Translations under genes and position numbers: made by a program
Part shown: positions 48,969 through 62,004 of the stretch, one piece after another
How positions within the stretch are numbered: position 1 is the first letter of the stretch
Layout of the letters: the number at the start of each line of letters is the position of its first letter
Notes under the pieces: generated by a model
The model's database searches: none
What the model was told of the DNA's origin: nothing
Seen by the model: only the letters and a program-made list of their open reading frames with translations
NCBI RefSeq assembly: GCF_900184035.1
Contig: NZ_FXWP01000014.1
Coordinates: 1 to 64,000, forward strand
Length of the DNA: 64,000 bases
Reading direction: 5' to 3'
From: Kosakonia pseudosacchari
Lineage (GTDB): Bacteria; Pseudomonadota; Gammaproteobacteria; Enterobacterales; Enterobacteriaceae

Positions 48969-50069
48969 ATGAAATTTACCGTTGAACGTGAACACTTATT
49001 AAAGCCGCTGCAACAGGTAAGCGGCCCGCTGGGCGGACGTCCGACGTTGCCTATTCTTGGTAATCTGCTGCTGCAGGTGACTGAAGGCGCGTTGTCGCTG
49101 ACCGGCACCGATCTCGAAATGGAGATGGTGGCGCGCCTGGCGTTAGTCCAGCCGCATGAACAGGGAGCGACCACCGTACCGGCGCGTAAATTCTTCGACA
49201 TCTGTCGCGGTCTGCCGGAAGGCGCAGAAATTGCCGTGCAGCTGGAAGGCGAGCGTATGCTGATCCGTTCCGGGCGCAGCCGTTTCTCGCTTTCTACTCT
49301 GCCTGCTGCGGATTTCCCGAATCTGGACGACTGGCAAAGCGAAGTGGAGTTCACGCTGCCGCAGGCCACCATGAAACGACTGATTGAAGCGACACAGTTT
49401 TCGATGGCGCATCAGGATGTGCGTTACTACTTAAACGGCATGCTGTTTGAAACCGAAGGTGAAGAGTTGCGTACCGTTGCGACCGATGGCCACCGGCTGG
49501 CGGTCTGTTCAATGCCGATTGGTCAGGCGCTGCCGAACCATTCGGTGATCGTGCCGCGTAAAGGGGTGATTGAACTGATGCGTATGCTCGACGGCGGTGA
49601 TACGCCGCTGCGCGTGCAGATCGGCAGCAATAACATCCGTGCGCACGTTGGCGATTTTATTTTTACCTCCAAGCTGGTTGATGGCCGTTTCCCGGATTAT
49701 CGTCGCGTATTGCCGAAAAACCCGGACAAAACCCTCGAAGCGGGCTGTGATTCGCTGAAACAGGCATTTGCCCGCGCGGCGATCCTCTCTAACGAGAAAT
49801 TCCGCGGTGTGCGTCTGTATGTCAGTGAGAACCAAATCAAAATCACTGCCAACAACCCGGAGCAGGAAGAAGCGGAAGAGTTTCTCGACGTCACCTATGG
49901 CGGGAGCGAAATGGAAATCGGCTTTAACGTCAGCTATGTGCTGGACGTACTGAATGCGCTGAAATGTGAAAATGTGCGCATTCTGCTGACGGATTCGGTT
50001 TCCAGTGTGCAGATTGAGGATGCGGCGAGTCAAAGCGCAGCCTATGTTGTCATGCCCATGCGTTTGTAG
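48969..50069 (+). CDS. dnaN: DNA polymerase III beta sliding clamp
   Basis: DnaN is the ring-shaped processivity clamp, a dimer of three repeated domains each (366 residues, equal to E. coli). The C terminus ends YVVMPMRL, part of the pocket that binds polymerase and other clamp partners. It starts four bases after dnaA. Its stop is TAG at 50067-50069; the usual direct join to recF is interrupted. Confidence 0.98.
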   Translation: MKFTVEREHLLKPLQQVSGPLGGRPTLPILGNLLLQVTEGALSLTGTDLEMEMVARLALVQPHEQGATTVPARKFFDICRGLPEGAEIAVQLEGERMLIRSGRSRFSLSTLPAADFPNLDDWQSEVEFTLPQATMKRLIEATQFSMAHQDVRYYLNGMLFETEGEELRTVATDGHRLAVCSMPIGQALPNHSVIVPRKGVIELMRMLDGGDTPLRVQIGSNNIRAHVGDFIFTSKLVDGRFPDYRRVLPKNPDKTLEAGCDSLKQAFARAAILSNEKFRGVRLYVSENQIKITANNPEQEEAEEFLDVTYGGSEMEIGFNVSYVLDVLNALKCENVRILLTDSVSSVQIEDAASQSAAYVVMPMRL

Positions 50070-50215
50070 TGATAAAAAGGGGCTGGTTTACTTGCCATTT
50101 CGCCTTCCGGCAGTGCTCGAAATGCTCACGTACTTCGTGTACGCTCCGCTTTTTGTGCGCTGGCGGTAGACGAACTTGCTGCGACACTCACGCCCCTGGA
50201 CTGATGCTCTGAACT
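50070..50215 (+). repeat. Structured 146-bp insertion between dnaN and recF
   Basis: In E. coli the dnaN stop and recF start overlap by one base, but here 146 bp separate them. The segment has no useful frame and is full of inverted repeats: AGGGGC (50078-50083) with GCCCCT (50192-50197) closing the whole unit, CATTTCG (50096-50102) with CGAAATG (50118-50124), and CGTAC (50129-50133) with GTACG (50139-50143). It looks like an extragenic repetitive element, but no second copy was noticed in this window. It may alter recF and gyrB expression. Confidence 0.6.
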
Positions 50216-53732
<3,517 letters not shown>

Positions 53733-53739
53733 TCCGCTG

Positions 53740-53770
53740 TTTCCCCTCTCCATCCGGAGAGGGGAAAATT
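53740..53770 (+). terminator. Terminator of gyrB
   Basis: TTTCCCCTCTCC (53740-53751) pairs perfectly with GGAGAGGGGAAA (53756-53767) around four bases, eight bases after the gyrB stop. The following ATTTAAAA is a weak T-run, but the stem is strong. Confidence 0.8.
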
Positions 53771-53883
53771 TAAAAGAGGCACTTCCCGCCCCGTTTCTAT
53801 CCCCCTTTTCCCGCCATCTCCGTGCTGTTTTTTGAGCGGAATCGCGTTAGCATGAGCCTGGAAATATCTCATCTGGGGATCTC

Positions 53884-54696
53884 ATGGCTATCAAACTTAT
53901 TGCAATCGATATGGACGGCACGCTGCTGCTGCCGGACCACACCATCTCTCCCGCCGTTAAAAACGCGATCGCCGCTGCGCGCGAACGCGGTATTAACGTG
54001 GTGCTGACCACCGGACGGCCTTACGCGGGCGTACACAGCTACATGAAAGAGCTGCATATGGAACGGGAAGGGGATTATTGCATTACCTATAACGGCGCAC
54101 TGGTACAGAATGCCAGCGATGGCAGCACTGTCGCGCAAACTGCGCTGAGCTATGATGATTATCGCTATCTGGAAAAACTCTCCCGCGAAGTGGGTTCCCA
54201 CTTTCACGCGCTGGATCGCAACACGCTTTACACTGCTAACCGCGACATCAGCTACTACACCGTGCACGAATCTTATGTCGCTACCATTCCGCTGGTGTTC
54301 TGCGAAGCGGAGAAAATGGATCCGGCAATCCAGTTGCTGAAAGTGATGATGATTGATGAGCCAACCATTCTTGATCAGGCCATTGCCCGTATTCCTCAGG
54401 AAGTGAAAGAGAAATATACCGTGCTGAAAAGCGCGCCGTACTTCCTTGAAATCCTCGATAAACGCGTAAACAAAGGCACCGGCGTTAAATCGCTGGCCGA
54501 TGCGCTGAATATCAAACAAGTGGAGATTATGGCGATTGGCGATCAGGAAAACGACATCGCGATGATTGAATACGCGGGCGTTGGCGTGGCGATGGATAAC
54601 GCCATCCCGGCGGTGAAAGAGGCGGCGAATTTCGTCACCAAATCGAACCTGGAAGACGGCGTTGCCTACGCGATCGAGAAATTTGCGCTGATCTAA
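53884..54696 (+). CDS. yidA: HAD-type sugar phosphatase YidA
   Basis: The 270-residue enzyme belongs to the Cof-type HAD phosphatases and hydrolyses sugar phosphates such as erythrose 4-phosphate in E. coli. Motif I IDMDGTLLL (Asp9 and Asp11), motif II TTGRP, the C2 cap and motif IV GDQENDIAMI are present. The length equals E. coli. E. coli yidB, which lies between gyrB and yidA, is missing. Confidence 0.94.
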   Translation: MAIKLIAIDMDGTLLLPDHTISPAVKNAIAAARERGINVVLTTGRPYAGVHSYMKELHMEREGDYCITYNGALVQNASDGSTVAQTALSYDDYRYLEKLSREVGSHFHALDRNTLYTANRDISYYTVHESYVATIPLVFCEAEKMDPAIQLLKVMMIDEPTILDQAIARIPQEVKEKYTVLKSAPYFLEILDKRVNKGTGVKSLADALNIKQVEIMAIGDQENDIAMIEYAGVGVAMDNAIPAVKEAANFVTKSNLEDGVAYAIEKFALI

Positions 54697-54707
54697 GCCG
54701 TAACATG

Positions 54708-54730
54708 GGCAAGGGCGCTACGCCCTTGCC
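54708..54730. terminator. Hairpin between yidA and cbrA
   Basis: GGCAAGGGCG (54708-54717) pairs perfectly with CGCCCTTGCC (54721-54730) around three bases. It overlaps the cbrA stop codon and could stop both convergent transcripts, though neither side has a good T-run. Confidence 0.55.
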
Positions 54731-55806
54731 GTTGTTGTTGGTTTTTCTGCGGTCAGCGGGATATGTGCAACGCCGCTTTGCATGATCACATTGCGTAACC
54801 AGGGTGTGGTCAGAACGCGATTTTTAATGATTTTTCCCAGCAGTTTTACGCGTAATCCCCGCGTCTTGCGGCGATAGACCTTATTCGCATTATCCGGCGG
54901 ATTGCAAAGCACGCCGCTGAGTATTTCGGCGCTATCCAGCGCATAGCTGATGCCTTCAAGCGAGCTGGCGCTGATAAAACCGGCCGCTTCACCAATCAAA
55001 AACGCATTCTCTTCCCCACAGACAAAATCGCCCCAGCGCGACGGGCACAGAACGGTGCATTTCTCACTTTTCACCACTTCGCCGAAGCGAAAGCCGAACG
55101 CTTCCAGCCGCCTTTTCAGCGCCTCAAAATTTTCACGGCTGTTTTTCAACGCAAACGCGCCGCCAAAAATAAAGTAACCCTCTTTGCTGATGCTCCACGC
55201 GTAACAATCGGTGGTCGCGTTATCAAAAACGCAGGAGTAGAACGGCTGCGGGTGCTGGTCTTTAAACCACTGTTGCAGCGCGACGTATTTACGAATGTCA
55301 TGCGCCGGGTAGAGCGCCCGCCGCACCATCGAATTTGCACCGTCTGCGCCCACCAGATAACGACACGTCACGGTAGACTCCGCGCCTTCGGCGCAAAAGG
55401 TCAGGTGCCAGAGATCGTTTTCACGCCAGATTTTGCGACACAAAGCATCGTGATGAACGTTAACCGACGCTGGGATCAAGGACTTCATCCACAAATCAAA
55501 CGCATGGCGATCGATATTCAGGTAGCTGCGCTGATAGTTTCGCGTAATGCCACTTTGCACATCGACCGTACGCACGCTAAAAATCTGCGGATCGGCCATC
55601 ACTTGCACGGGCAGCGTGATGCCTGCACGAATAAACGCCCGCTGCGCATCGGGCGCCAGCAACCCACCGCAAGGTTTCTTAACGCCGCGCGTACCCTGCT
55701 GCTGCTTTTTATCCAGCGCGATAACGCTCAGGTTTCCTGCTAATTGTCTCGCCAGCGCCGCGCCTGCTGGCCCCAGACCGATTATTGCCACATCAAAATG
55801 CTGCAT
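54718..55806 (-). CDS. cbrA: FAD-dependent oxidoreductase CbrA
   Basis: The protein is a geranylgeranyl-reductase-like flavoenzyme; CbrA (YidS) protects E. coli from colicin M in a CreBC-dependent way. The FAD fold [18 protein letters not shown] is at the N terminus, [13 protein letters not shown] follows, and [19 protein letters not shown] binds the flavin near residue 275. The start at 55806 (second of two adjacent ATG) leaves five bases from AGGAGG and gives 362 residues, near the 354 of E. coli. The open frame extends 51 codons upstream without similarity. Confidence 0.88.
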   Translation of the reverse strand: MQHFDVAIIGLGPAGAALARQLAGNLSVIALDKKQQQGTRGVKKPCGGLLAPDAQRAFIRAGITLPVQVMADPQIFSVRTVDVQSGITRNYQRSYLNIDRHAFDLWMKSLIPASVNVHHDALCRKIWRENDLWHLTFCAEGAESTVTCRYLVGADGANSMVRRALYPAHDIRKYVALQQWFKDQHPQPFYSCVFDNATTDCYAWSISKEGYFIFGGAFALKNSRENFEALKRRLEAFGFRFGEVVKSEKCTVLCPSRWGDFVCGEENAFLIGEAAGFISASSLEGISYALDSAEILSGVLCNPPDNANKVYRRKTRGLRVKLLGKIIKNRVLTTPWLRNVIMQSGVAHIPLTAEKPTTTARA

Positions 55807-55930
55807 CATTTCCTCCTGTATTGAGCGAGGAAGGCTAAACCGTGTCTGTGAAGTGACCATGAAGTGCAGAGTAGGCGAATCCCGCGCATTGCTATACCCT
55901 GAAGCGACATTATGACTGCAGGGTCTTTTC

Positions 55931-57157
55931 ATGAAACAGCTCACCTTTGCTCCGCGCAATCATCAACTTACCAATATCAACACCTGGACTGCGGACAGCC
56001 AGTGGCTGGTTTTTGATGTTCGCCCTTCTGGCGCATCGTTTACCGGCAAAACCATTGAGCGGGTCAATGTGCGCAACGGTGAGGTTGAGGTGCTGTATAC
56101 CGCCACAAACGGTGCGCATGTCGGCGTCGTGACGGTCAACCCAACAGCGCAAGAGTATGTTTTTATCCACGGTCCGGAAAACCCGGACGCCAGCTGGCAG
56201 TATGATTTTCACCATCGGCGCGGCGTGGTGTCGGCAAACGGTATCGCCCGTAATCTTGATGCGCTGGACATTACCACGCCTTACACGCCCGGTGCGTTGC
56301 GCGGCGGTACCCATGTACATGTGTTCAGTCCGAATGGCGAATTCGTGAGCTTCACCTATAACGACCATGTATTGCACGAGCGCGATCCGGCTCTGGATTT
56401 ACGCAATGTCGGCGTTGCGGCACCGTTTGGCCCGGTGACCCCGCCTTGTACGCATCCACGCGAATATGGCGGAAGCCACTGGAGTGTTTTGGTCAGCCGC
56501 ACGACGCCGACACCGCAACCGGGTAGCGATGAGATCAACCGCGCGTATGAAGAGGGGTGGGTGGGCAACCAGCGCCTGGCGTTTATCGGCGATACCTTGT
56601 CGCACAGCGGTGAAAAAGTGCCTGAGCTGTTTATTGTTGCGCTTCCCGGCGATGAGCAGGGCTGGAAAACACCGGGTGATGCGCCGCTGGCGGGTAGCGA
56701 ACAAACTCTGCCCGCGCCGCCAAAAGGCGTGAGGCAAAAACGCCTGACTTTTACTCATCACCGCCGCTATCCAGGATTGGTGAATGTGCCGCGTCACTGG
56801 GTGCGCAGCAATCCGCAAGCTACGGTAATCGCCTTTCTGATGCGCGACGATGATGGCATTGTGCAATTGTGGCTGATAAGCCCGGAAGGCGGCGAACCGC
56901 GCCAGTTAACGCATACGGCACATGGAATTCAGTCAGCTTTTAACTGGCATCCTTCCGGCGAGGCGCTGGGCTTTGTGCTGGAAAATCGTCTCGCGCTGTG
57001 CGATGCGCAGCATGGCGATATCACCTTTTTGAGCGCCGATCATGCAAACCCGCCGTCGGCAGATGCAGTGGTGTTTTCACCAGACGGTAAGCAGATTGCC
57101 TGGATGGAAGATGTAGACGGCTTCCGCCAGCTGTGGATGACGGAAACCGGCTGGTAA
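55931..57157 (+). CDS. yidR: Beta-propeller-type protein YidR
   Basis: The 408-residue cytoplasmic protein matches E. coli YidR (415) throughout. It has TolB/WD40-like repeats such as [15 protein letters not shown] and [11 protein letters not shown], which suggest a beta propeller. In Klebsiella a homologue has been linked to adhesion and biofilm; no enzyme function is clear. It diverges from cbrA and meets yidQ end to end. Confidence 0.88.
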   Translation: MKQLTFAPRNHQLTNINTWTADSQWLVFDVRPSGASFTGKTIERVNVRNGEVEVLYTATNGAHVGVVTVNPTAQEYVFIHGPENPDASWQYDFHHRRGVVSANGIARNLDALDITTPYTPGALRGGTHVHVFSPNGEFVSFTYNDHVLHERDPALDLRNVGVAAPFGPVTPPCTHPREYGGSHWSVLVSRTTPTPQPGSDEINRAYEEGWVGNQRLAFIGDTLSHSGEKVPELFIVALPGDEQGWKTPGDAPLAGSEQTLPAPPKGVRQKRLTFTHHRRYPGLVNVPRHWVRSNPQATVIAFLMRDDDGIVQLWLISPEGGEPRQLTHTAHGIQSAFNWHPSGEALGFVLENRLALCDAQHGDITFLSADHANPPSADAVVFSPDGKQIAWMEDVDGFRQLWMTETGW

Positions 57158-57158
57158 T

Positions 57159-57485
57159 TTAATGCACCGGCATGGGAGCGGGAGGGATCACCGAATCGGT
57201 CGCAAGCGTGGCTTTCTCGCTCTGCTCCACCCGTGATTTGAGAGAGCTATCGCGGCGGAAAAGATCCCACGGTAGCAGTAACGTATCCAGAATGGCGGTA
57301 AAGGGCATATCCAGTACTACCAGTGATTTCGTGCCTATGCCGGTGTCATCATCAGACAGCATCGCCGAACTGGCGCGGGTGCCGGGATACGTCCCCTCTT
57401 TGCCGCCCGTATGCGACATCACGCTTGAACATCCCGACAACACCATCCCGCTCAGCAATGCAGAAACTATCAGAATCGTTTTCAT
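57159..57485 (-). CDS. yidQ: YceK/YidQ family lipoprotein
   Basis: The 108-residue protein has a lipoprotein signal (MKTILIVSALLSGMVLSGC, lipobox LSGC with the lipidated Cys), then the family sequence SSVMSHTGGKEGTYPGTRA and DMPFTAILDTLLLPWD. I start at 57485 to place the signal peptide at the N terminus; the frame is open further upstream. The ribosome site is weak. It is the E. coli YidQ equivalent, of unknown role. Confidence 0.87.
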   Translation of the reverse strand: MKTILIVSALLSGMVLSGCSSVMSHTGGKEGTYPGTRASSAMLSDDDTGIGTKSLVVLDMPFTAILDTLLLPWDLFRRDSSLKSRVEQSEKATLATDSVIPPAPMPVH

Positions 57486-57665
57486 TTTCGATTTGTCATC
57501 GTTGTTTATCGTTTGAATGCTATCCAGGGGGTTATAGCCTCCCGAACGAGAAAGCGACAGCATTCGAGCTCCGCTCTGTGGCGGCATTCGCACTTTAACC
57601 ATTTGTGCTGTCACCCCAGTCTATGCGTTGTGCCAGAAAGTGCAAAAAAAAGTCCGAATTCCGGG

Positions 57666-57693
57666 CTTGAAAAGCTCGCCTTCAGCCACATTT
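57666..57693 (+). promoter_or_regulatory. Sigma32 heat-shock promoter of ibpAB
   Basis: CTTGAAA (57666-57672), a 13-bp spacer and CCACATTT (57686-57693) fit the sigma32 pattern CTTGAAA and CCCCATNT with one mismatch. It lies about 100 bp before ibpA. Confidence 0.85.
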
Positions 57694-57700
57694 TAGGAAT

Positions 57701-57796
57701 GTAGCCCGGGAACATGCCGGAAGGGTGTTCGGCTACTTTCGTTGCCTGTCCATGGTGGAAGGCATAAAAATCTCGCTGATTTCAGGAGCTTTAACT
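57701..57796 (+). promoter_or_regulatory. ROSE-type RNA thermometer in the ibpA leader
   Basis: CTC (57772-57774), a bulged G (57775), CTGA (57776-57779), a two-base loop and TCAGGAG (57782-57788) form a weak hairpin that hides the ribosome site AGGAG. The bulged G facing the Shine-Dalgarno is the ROSE hallmark. It should melt at heat-shock temperature. Confidence 0.85.
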
Positions 57797-58210
57797 ATGC
57801 GTAACTTCGATCTTTCCCCGCTTTATCGTTCAGCCATTGGTTTTGACCGTCTGTTTAACCTGCTGGAAAACAACCAGAACCAGAGCAATGGCGGTTACCC
57901 TCCGTACAACGTCGAGTTAGTGGATGAAAACCACTATCGCATCGCTATTGCTGTGGCCGGTTTCGCTGAAAGCGAGCTGGAAATCACCGCCCAGGACAAC
58001 CTGCTGGTGGTGAAAGGTTCCCATACCGACGAACAAAAAGAGCGTACTTACCTCTATCAAGGCATCGCCGAACGCAACTTCGAGCGCAAATTCCAGTTGG
58101 CGGAAAATATCCATGTTAAAGGTGCCAATCTGGTCAACGGCCTGCTGTATATCGATTTAGAACGCGTGATCCCGGAAGAGAAAAAACCGCGTCGTATCGA
58201 AATTAACTAA
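57797..58210 (+). CDS. ibpA: Small heat-shock protein IbpA
   Basis: IbpA binds aggregating proteins and hands them to DnaK and ClpB. The 137 residues equal E. coli; the alpha-crystallin domain spans about 35-125 and the C-terminal IEI anchor motif is present (RRIEIN). The start at 57797 lies nine bases after AGGAG, within the thermometer hairpin. An upstream in-frame ATG at 57725 is in the leader and rejected. Confidence 0.97.
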   Translation: MRNFDLSPLYRSAIGFDRLFNLLENNQNQSNGGYPPYNVELVDENHYRIAIAVAGFAESELEITAQDNLLVVKGSHTDEQKERTYLYQGIAERNFERKFQLAENIHVKGANLVNGLLYIDLERVIPEEKKPRRIEIN

Positions 58211-58299
58211 TTATGCCGGGTCGCCGCTTGCGACCCATCCCAAACATGCTCGCCGACAGGGAGCATATGTGAGCTTACGCGCTCGCAGGTATTCACTCG

Positions 58300-58320
58300 C
58301 TTCTTAGAAGGAGAAACACA
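58300..58320 (+). promoter_or_regulatory. Possible second RNA thermometer before ibpB
   Basis: CTTC (58300-58303), TTA and GAAG (58307-58310) form a small stem that takes in part of the ribosome site AAGGAG (58308-58313). E. coli ibpB also has a temperature-sensitive leader. The structure here is short, so the call is tentative. Confidence 0.5.
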
Positions 58321-58749
58321 ATGCGTAACTACGATTTATCCCCACTGCTGCGTCAATGGATCGGCTTCGACAAACTGGCCAACGCCCTGCAAAGCACCAG
58401 TGAGCAGCAAGCATTTCCGCCCTACAACATTGAAAAGGGCGATGATAACCACTACCGCATTACCCTCGCGCTGGCTGGTTTCCGCCAGGAAGAGCTGGAT
58501 ATCCAGCTGGAAAATGGGCGTTTAACCGTAAAAGGCACCCCGGAAAAACCGGCCAACGAGCCGAAGTGGCTGCATCAGGGGCTGGTGATCCAGCCGTTTA
58601 GTCTGAGCTTTACGCTCGCCGACTATATGGAAGTCTCTGGCGCGACGTTCACCAACGGCCTGCTGCATATCGATCTACTGCGTAACGTGCCGGAAAGCGC
58701 CGCGCCACAGCGCATTGCCATCAGCAATCGCCCGGCGTTAAACAGCTAA
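58321..58749 (+). CDS. ibpB: Small heat-shock protein IbpB
   Basis: IbpB works with IbpA as a holdase. The 142 residues match E. coli, with the alpha-crystallin domain (about 30-125) and the C-terminal IAI motif in RIAISNRPA. The 110-bp gap after ibpA has no terminator, so they form one operon. Confidence 0.97.
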   Translation: MRNYDLSPLLRQWIGFDKLANALQSTSEQQAFPPYNIEKGDDNHYRITLALAGFRQEELDIQLENGRLTVKGTPEKPANEPKWLHQGLVIQPFSLSFTLADYMEVSGATFTNGLLHIDLLRNVPESAAPQRIAISNRPALNS

Positions 58750-58762
58750 CGGTCAATAACGC

Positions 58763-58789
58763 AAAGGCTCCGCACGCGGAGCCTTTTTT
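58763..58789 (+). terminator. Rho-independent terminator of ibpAB
   Basis: AAAGGCTCCG (58763-58772) pairs perfectly with CGGAGCCTTT (58777-58786), followed by further T to 58789. It may also serve the convergent transporter gene. Confidence 0.92.
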
Positions 58790-58791
58790 GT

Positions 58792-60054
58792 TTATGCCAG
58801 CACGCTCTGCAAGAAGCGGTGACGCCAGGGTTTCAGCACAAAGAAGGCCAGCAACGCGCAGAGGATATCCAGCGTAATGGCGCAGCCAAACACCAGATTC
58901 CAGCTGCCGGTTTGTTGGTATAGCAGTGCCGCCAGCGGGCCGCCGAAAATCGAACCAATCCCCTGAGAAATATAGAGCCAGCCGTAATTCGCGGTGGCAT
59001 GCTGCGTGCCGAAGGTGTCGGTGAGCGTGGCGGGAAACAGGGAGAAAATCTCGCCCCAGCCGAAAAAGACCACCCCGGAAAGCAGAACAAACAGCAGCGG
59101 ATCGTCTTTGCATAGCAACCACAGCGCCATGGCGCAGCCTTCCAGACCAAAGGCGATAAACATCATGTTTTCTCGGCCAATCCGATCCGAAATATACCCG
59201 CACACCGGGCGCGTTAAGCCATTCATAAAACGGTCGATGGTCATTGCCAGCGGCAGCGCCGCCATGCCCATTACCGTGACGGCGGTGATGCCGAAATCCT
59301 CAGCGAAAATAGCCATCTGCGACGTCACCATCAGGCCCGAGGTAGACATCATGGTCATCATCGCAAACATCAGCCAAAAGAGCGGTTTACGCAGCATCTC
59401 TTTCGGCGCGAAGCTTTTATCGCTCATCTTCAGGTTGCTGGTGACCTCCTCTGTAGGGATGCTGTGCGGCGCCCGCAGCCCCTGACTGGCGATAAACCCG
59501 ATTACCGCCATCAGCAGGCCAAATTGCCACAGCGTATTCTCCAGCCCTTTGGCGGCCAGCGATTGCGTCACCGGAAAGGTCGTCAGTATCGCGCCCATAC
59601 CGTAGCCCGCCGCCACCATCCCTGTGGCAAATCCGCGTTTTTCCGGGAACCATCGCACCATCAGGCCAACCACGCCGATATAAACAATGCCGGTGCCAAG
59701 GCCGCCCAGTACGCCGTAATAGAGATAGAGTTCCGTCAGGCTGCTGATGGTGGCGGTCAGCATCCAGCTTACGCCGCTCAATACCGTACCGATGGCAATC
59801 AGCCGCCGTGGGCCAAACTTATCAATTAACCGTCCCTGAAAGGGGGAGAAGAAGGTTTGCAGAATAATCAGCAACGAAAAGGTGAGCTGGATTTCCGCCA
59901 GCGGCACGTGCAGTTTTTCCATAAACGGTCGCGTCAGCAGCGCCCAGACATACTGCGGGCTGGAAATGGAAACCATGCACAACAGGCCCAGCGCCAGTTG
60001 CATCCACTTTTTCGGGCTTGCTACCACCACATTGGTCAATGTTGTATTTGTCAT
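58792..60054 (-). CDS. MFS transporter of the oxalate/formate antiporter (OFA) type
   Basis: The 420-residue permease has about 12 membrane segments and the OFA-family pattern, with GRLIDKFGPRRLIAIG (motif A) after the second segment and TIDRFMNGLTRPVCGYISDR after the seventh. The second Arg-containing loop resembles the oxalate carrier OxlT and E. coli YhjX. E. coli has no gene between ibpB and yidE. No oxalate- or formate-degrading genes are near, so the substrate (a mono- or dicarboxylate) is open. Confidence 0.78.
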   Translation of the reverse strand: MTNTTLTNVVVASPKKWMQLALGLLCMVSISSPQYVWALLTRPFMEKLHVPLAEIQLTFSLLIILQTFFSPFQGRLIDKFGPRRLIAIGTVLSGVSWMLTATISSLTELYLYYGVLGGLGTGIVYIGVVGLMVRWFPEKRGFATGMVAAGYGMGAILTTFPVTQSLAAKGLENTLWQFGLLMAVIGFIASQGLRAPHSIPTEEVTSNLKMSDKSFAPKEMLRKPLFWLMFAMMTMMSTSGLMVTSQMAIFAEDFGITAVTVMGMAALPLAMTIDRFMNGLTRPVCGYISDRIGRENMMFIAFGLEGCAMALWLLCKDDPLLFVLLSGVVFFGWGEIFSLFPATLTDTFGTQHATANYGWLYISQGIGSIFGGPLAALLYQQTGSWNLVFGCAITLDILCALLAFFVLKPWRHRFLQSVLA

Positions 60055-60342
60055 TCTGCCACCCTGTTGTTAACAAAAGTGCTCTTTTGCATTAACCATG
60101 CCATAACTTGTTGTTGCGGCTGGAATTACGCAGATGCTTAGCAAGCATAGGGTTTGAACCCATCCTGACGCGGAGAGACAGGCGGATAACGCTGCTTTGA
60201 TTCGGGGCAAGCGTCGTTTGCTGGTGCAATTTTCGCCACATCACGAAGCAGAGAAAATCCCTGCACTTTGTGCAGCATCACCCATACAGTTATTACCGCT
60301 TCTGCCAATATTCCTGTAGTCATCATGTACAGGGAAAAGATC

Positions 60343-62004
60343 ATGAGTGATATCGCGTTAACCGTAAGCGTTCTGGCACTCGTTGCTGTCGTCGGGTTAT
60401 GGATAGGTAATCTGAAGATTCGCGGCATCGGGTTTGGCATCGGTGGTGTGCTGTTCGGTGGGATAATCGTCGGCCACTTTGTTGATCAACTGGGCATTCC
60501 GTTAAGCAGCCCAATGCTGTTATTTGTGCAGGAGTTCGGCCTGATCCTGTTTGTTTATACCATTGGCATTCAGGTCGGGCCGGGCTTCTTCGCCTCACTA
60601 CGCGTCTCCGGCCTGCGGCTGAATCTGTTCGCTATTCTGATAGTCCTTCTCGGCGGACTGGTCACTGCCATTCTGTATAAGTTGTTCGCTATTCCGCTGC
60701 CGGTGGTGCTGGGAATTTTCTCCGGCGCGGTAACCAACACCCCGGCGCTCGGCGCAGGGCAACAAATCCTGCGTGATTTGGGCATTGCTGGCCCGGTACT
60801 GGATCAAATGGGTATGAGCTACGCGATGGCCTATCCGTTCGGGATCTGCGGCATTTTGCTCAGCATGTGGTTACTGCGCGTGCTGTTTCGCGTCAATGTG
60901 GATGAGGAAGCGCGCAAGCACGACGCCACGCTCAGTAACGGAACATCGCTAATTCGTACCATCAATATTCGTGTCGAAAACCCGAACCTCAACAAGATGG
61001 CGATTCAGGACGTGCCCATCCTCAACAGCGATAAAATCATCTGCTCACGCTTAAAACGCGGTGAGTTGTTGATGGTGCCTTCGCCGGGCACGCTGATTGA
61101 AGCCGGAGACTTGCTGCATCTGGTCGGTTTACCGAAAGATCTGCATAACGCTCAAGTGGTCATCGGTCAGGAAGTCGATGTCTCGTTATCCACGCGCGGT
61201 ACGGATTTGCGGGTTGAGCGCGTGGTGGTCACCAACGAAAAGGTGCTGGGGAAAAAAATCCGCGATCTGCACTTTAAAGAGCGCTACGACGTGGTGATCT
61301 CGCGCCTTAACCGCGCCGGGGTAGAGTTGGTGGCCAGCAGCGACGCCAGCCTGCAGTTCGGCGATATTCTCAACCTCGTAGGACGACCAGCGGCGATTGA
61401 CGCCGTTGCCGATGAGGTCGGTAATGCGCAGCATAAACTGCAACAAGTACAGATGCTGCCGGTGTTTATCGGTATTGGCCTCGGCGTGTTATTGGGATCG
61501 GTGCCGGTGTTTATTCCCGGTTTTCCTGCAGCGTTAAAATTGGGGCTGGCCGGTGGGCCGCTGATAATGGCGCTGATCCTTGGGCGTATCGGCAGTATCG
61601 GCAAGCTGTACTGGTTTATGCCGCCCAGCGCCAACCTGGCGCTGCGGGAACTGGGTATTGTGCTGTTTCTGGCGGTAGTCGGGCTGAAATCCGGCGGGGA
61701 TTTTATCGCCACGCTGACCCACGGCGATGGGGTGAAATGGATGTGGTACGGCATTTTCATTACCGCCGTTCCGCTGATAACCGTCGGTTTGCTGGCGCGG
61801 ATGCTGGCGAAGATGAACTACCTGACATTGTGCGGCATGCTGGCCGGGTCGATGACCGATCCGCCCGCGCTGGCCTTCGCTAATGCGCTGCACCCGACCA
61901 GCGGCGCAGCGGCACTCTCCTATGCCACGGTCTACCCGCTGGTAATGTTTCTGCGCATTATCACGCCGCAATTACTGGCGGTGATCTTCTGGGGAATGGG
62001 CTAA
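60343..62004 (+). CDS. yidE: Putative transporter YidE (AspT/YidE/YbjL family)
   Basis: The 553-residue inner-membrane protein has two five-to-six-helix halves, each with a repeat such as [14 protein letters not shown] and [13 protein letters not shown], separated by two cytoplasmic RCK_C (TrkA-C) domains at about 190-375. The family exchanges amino acids in AspT; the role of YidE is unknown. The start at 60343, after AGGGA, gives the E. coli length. It overlaps the convergent yidP by 33 bp. Confidence 0.92.
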   Translation: MSDIALTVSVLALVAVVGLWIGNLKIRGIGFGIGGVLFGGIIVGHFVDQLGIPLSSPMLLFVQEFGLILFVYTIGIQVGPGFFASLRVSGLRLNLFAILIVLLGGLVTAILYKLFAIPLPVVLGIFSGAVTNTPALGAGQQILRDLGIAGPVLDQMGMSYAMAYPFGICGILLSMWLLRVLFRVNVDEEARKHDATLSNGTSLIRTINIRVENPNLNKMAIQDVPILNSDKIICSRLKRGELLMVPSPGTLIEAGDLLHLVGLPKDLHNAQVVIGQEVDVSLSTRGTDLRVERVVVTNEKVLGKKIRDLHFKERYDVVISRLNRAGVELVASSDASLQFGDILNLVGRPAAIDAVADEVGNAQHKLQQVQMLPVFIGIGLGVLLGSVPVFIPGFPAALKLGLAGGPLIMALILGRIGSIGKLYWFMPPSANLALRELGIVLFLAVVGLKSGGDFIATLTHGDGVKWMWYGIFITAVPLITVGLLARMLAKMNYLTLCGMLAGSMTDPPALAFANALHPTSGAAALSYATVYPLVMFLRIITPQLLAVIFWGMG

